Source of the DNA: CAIWHR01 sp963708855
GTDB taxonomy: Bacteria > Pseudomonadota > Gammaproteobacteria > Burkholderiales > Casimicrobiaceae
DNA length: 64,000 nucleotides
Direction of reading: 5' to 3'
Assembly: GCA_963708855.1 (NCBI GenBank)
Contig: CAVPUM010000031.1
Span: 1-64,000 of the forward strand
Position 1 is the first letter of the stretch, and the number at the start of each line of letters is the position of its first letter. Made by a program: the position numbers and the translations under genes. Of this stretch, positions 61,906 through 64,000 are shown piece by piece. The notes beneath the pieces were generated by a model. The model made no database searches and was not told where the DNA came from. It worked only from the letters and a program-made list of their open reading frames with translations.

Positions 61906-62427
61906 ATGAGTCGTTTCGTTTGCTGGGTGTTGCCGCTGGCGCTCGGCGCCGCGCTGACGGCGCATGCGATCACGCCGGTGGCCCCGGCCGGGCTGCCGAG
62001 CGCCAACGATTACAGCGCGACGCTGCTGCCCGAGCGCGCAGGCGTCGTCTCGTGGCGCATGCTGGCGCAGGTGGCGCCGGTTCAGCAAGGCGGGCGGACG
62101 GTGAACGAGTTCTCGAAGGAAATCCTGGCTCTCGACCAGCGCGATGTGAAGGTGCAGGGTTTCATGATCCCGCTCGACATGGGTGACAAGCAGAAGCGTT
62201 TCCTCCTGTCGGCGGTGCCGCCGCACTGCTCGTTCTGCATGCCGGCGGGGCCCGACGCCGTGGTCGAGATCATTGCCAGGACGCCGGTGAAGTTCGGCTT
62301 CGAGCCGATCGTCGTGTCCGGCCGCTTTGCCGTGCTGAAGGACGACGACAGCGGGCTGCTGTATCGGCTGACCGATGCCGTCTACACCGGCGCCGCGGTG
62401 CCGTCGCCGCTGCCGGAACCGAAGTAG
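61906..62427 (+). CDS. DUF3299 secreted protein
   Basis: 173 residues, intact. Signal peptide FVCWVLPLALGAALTAHA. The core has VSWRMLAQVAPVQQGGRTVN, DVKVQGFMIPLDMGDKQKRF and the cysteine motif PPHCSFCMPAGPD, characteristic of DUF3299. The family is regularly found next to ABC transporters of the MacB type. The Cys-x-x-Cys pair in a PPHC context may bind metal. ATG 61906 is 4 bases after the permease stop. Confidence 0.85.
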   Translation: MSRFVCWVLPLALGAALTAHAITPVAPAGLPSANDYSATLLPERAGVVSWRMLAQVAPVQQGGRTVNEFSKEILALDQRDVKVQGFMIPLDMGDKQKRFLLSAVPPHCSFCMPAGPDAVVEIIARTPVKFGFEPIVVSGRFAVLKDDDSGLLYRLTDAVYTGAAVPSPLPEPK

Positions 62428-62567
62428 CCACGCGACGGTCGAACGGGTTTCGGGTGGCGGACCCGAGGCGCGGTTCGGCATCGGAACCTCGGCGTGCGCC
62501 CTCGGTGGCTGTAAGTTGAACGGGTGCTGCGGCGACCAATGCCGAACCCGACTCCATGGATCACCTC

Positions 62568-63068
62568 ATGAATCGACGACATTTCCTTTTCCGCACCTTG
62601 TTCGGCGCCGCCGGCGTGGCCGCGCTGCGCCAGCCGATGCTCGCCCACGCGCAGGGCCCGGCCGTACCTGGCGCGAAGATCGCCAAGGTCGTCAAGACCG
62701 AGGACGAGTGGCGCAAGCTGCTCACGCCGGCGCAATTCGCGGTGCTGCGGCAGGAAGGCACCGAGCCGCCTTTCACGAGCCCGCTCAACAACGAGAAGCG
62801 CAATGGCACCTTCGCTTGCGTTGCCTGCGACCTGCCGCTCTTCGATTCGCGGACGAAATACGACAGCGGCACCGGCTGGCCGAGTTTCTATGACTTCCTT
62901 CCGGGCGCGCTCGGCACCAGGACGGATTTCAAGCTGATCTATCCGCGCAAGGAGTACCACTGCGCGCGTTGTGGCGGTCACCACGGGCACGTGTTCGACG
63001 ACGGCCCCAAGCCGACCGGCCTTCGCTACTGCAACAACGGTGTCGCGCTGAAATTCATCCCCGCGTGA
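62568..63068 (+). CDS. msrB: Tat-exported peptide-methionine (R)-S-oxide reductase MsrB
   Basis: 166 residues. The N-terminus MNRRHFLFRTLFGAAG has a twin-arginine motif. ATG 62568 is preferred over 62556 because it places it correctly. MsrB domain: zinc cysteines in CVACDLPLF and CARCGGHHGHVFDDGP, SGTGWPSF, and the resolving/catalytic cysteine in LRYCNNGVALKF. It repairs oxidised methionine in the periplasm, unlike the usual cytosolic MsrB. It follows DUF3299 by 140 bases. Confidence 0.9.
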   Translation: MNRRHFLFRTLFGAAGVAALRQPMLAHAQGPAVPGAKIAKVVKTEDEWRKLLTPAQFAVLRQEGTEPPFTSPLNNEKRNGTFACVACDLPLFDSRTKYDSGTGWPSFYDFLPGALGTRTDFKLIYPRKEYHCARCGGHHGHVFDDGPKPTGLRYCNNGVALKFIPA

Positions 63069-63143
63069 CGGGCGCTGCAGGAGAGGCGCCTTCCGCCGCT
63101 CCGGCACCGGCAGGCCGTGCCGCGGCGGCCCCCCGCTTTCCGC

Positions 63144-63149
63144 TATAAT
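63144..63149 (+). promoter_or_regulatory. -10 box (TATAAT) of valS
   Basis: Perfect TATAAT 45 bases before the valS start. No -35 is seen. A hairpin GGCCCCA-ccct-TGGGGCC lies between it and the start (about 63164-63181). Confidence 0.4.
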
Positions 63150-63193
63150 TTCAAGCTTTTGCGGGCCCCACCCTTGGGGCCGCACGAGGCGTC

Positions 63194-64000
63194 ATGGAAC
63201 TCGCCAAAAGCTTCGAACCCCACGCCATCGAGGCGAAGTGGTACCCGCTCTGGGAAGCTCGAGGCGACTTCAAGCCGAGCCACGCGCCCGGCGCCCCGGC
63301 GTTCTGCATCCAGCTGCCGCCACCCAACGTCACCGGCACGCTGCACATGGGGCACGCGTTCCAGATGACGCTGATGGACGTGCTGATCCGGTACCACCGG
63401 ATGCGCGGCGACAACACTCTGTGGCAGCTCGGAACCGATCATGCGGGCATCGCGACGCAGATCGTCGTCGAGCAGCAGCTGAAGGCACAGGGCGAGTCGC
63501 GGCGGGATCTCGGCCGCGACAAGTTCGCCGAGCGCGTCTGGGCGTGGAAGCAGGAATCCGGCTCGACGATCACGAACCAGATGCGCCGGCTCGGCACGTC
63601 AGGCGACTGGTCGCGCGAGCGCTTCACGATGGACGCAAGCCTTTCCGCGGCAGTGCTCGAGACCTTCGTCCGGCTCCATGAGGACGGTCTCATCTACCGC
63701 GGCAAGCGCCTCGTCAACTGGGACCCGACGCTCGGCACGGCGGTGTCCGACCTCGAGGTCGAGAACGAGGAGGAGCAGGGAAGGATCTGGGAGATCCGCT
63801 ATCCGCTGGCGGGCGAAGGAAGCGACGGGCAGGGCGATGTCATCGTCGCCACGACCCGGCCGGAGACGATGCTGGGGGACGTCGCGGTCGCGGTGAACCC
63901 CGACGACGAACGTTATTCGGCCCTGATCGGAAAGGAGGTCACGCTGCCGCTCACCGGCCGCAGGATCCCCGTGATCGCCGACGCCTACGTCGACAAGTCC
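63194..64000 (+). CDS. valS: valyl-tRNA synthetase, 5' part
   Basis: The frame is open from ATG 63194 to the window edge (269 codons), so the C-terminal two thirds are missing. It starts MELAKSFEPHAIEAKWYPLW, with the class I HIGH motif as GTLHMGHAFQ, DHAGIATQIVVE, RDKFAERVWAWKQESG and the start of the editing domain (VATTRPETMLGDVAVAV). ValRS charges tRNA-Val and edits mischarged threonine. No frameshift. Confidence 0.97.
   Translation, partial: MELAKSFEPHAIEAKWYPLWEARGDFKPSHAPGAPAFCIQLPPPNVTGTLHMGHAFQMTLMDVLIRYHRMRGDNTLWQLGTDHAGIATQIVVEQQLKAQGESRRDLGRDKFAERVWAWKQESGSTITNQMRRLGTSGDWSRERFTMDASLSAAVLETFVRLHEDGLIYRGKRLVNWDPTLGTAVSDLEVENEEEQGRIWEIRYPLAGEGSDGQGDVIVATTRPETMLGDVAVAVNPDDERYSALIGKEVTLPLTGRRIPVIADAYVDKS

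Overview
The window is a GC-rich chromosomal segment from a betaproteobacterium, most likely of the Burkholderiales or Nitrosomonadales sort. The evidence is gene content and order: tsaB-rimI-udg, lplT facing alr, hldD-comEA-cysM, tesA facing the ybbAP-type ABC genes, dapA-bamC-MBL hydrolase-purC, ispB facing rplU-rpmA, and lptGF facing pepA-holC with valS downstream. An intergenic repeat of a kind seen in Comamonadaceae-like genomes occurs three times. A PrsT-type TPR protein and a PEP-CTERM protein indicate that the organism has an exosortase system. There is no phage, insertion sequence, integrase or CRISPR array.

Layout. 1-4.7 kb: end of a type IV pilus operon (minor pilin fragment, pilY1). 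4.7-8.6 kb: a DUF4124 protein, a small membrane protein behind a palindromic promoter, a BioF2-like acyltransferase, tRNA-Ser and a BI-1 family membrane protein. 8.7-14.4 kb: rlmD, tsaB-rimI-udg and a lemA/TPM-domain cluster. 14.4-20.5 kb: lplT, alr, hldD, comEA, cysM and a 3'-5' exonuclease. 20.5-30.1 kb: phzF-like, mnmH, tesA, ybbA/ybbP, a Nat-type ABC exporter and a TAP-like hydrolase. 30.1-36 kb: kynA-kynU, a DUF2970 protein, clpB behind a sigma-32 promoter, and a methyltransferase. 36-46.7 kb: dapA, bamC, an MBL hydrolase, purC, a small lipoprotein, a ribosomal-oxygenase-like protein, an FKBP isomerase, mutS and hutH. 46.7-52.5 kb: hutU, prsT and a PEP-CTERM gene behind a sigma-54 promoter. 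52.8-64 kb: tRNA-Pro, ispB, rplU-rpmA, lptG-lptF, pepA-holC, an accessory cluster (hypothetical protein, ABC transporter with a His-rich permease, DUF3299 protein, Tat-targeted MsrB) and the start of valS.

The most striking property is technical or mutational. Many universally conserved genes in the first ~46 kb are broken by frameshifts. Nearly all can be explained by loss of one CG (or GC) dinucleotide from a short alternating CGCG or GCGC run, and restoring it rebuilds the family sequence. I therefore annotate these loci as whole genes with apparent frameshifts, not as pseudogenes. The most interesting biological items are the ABC/DUF3299/His-rich cluster between holC and valS, the sigma-54-type promoter in front of the PEP-CTERM gene next to prsT, and the near-consensus heat-shock promoter of clpB.
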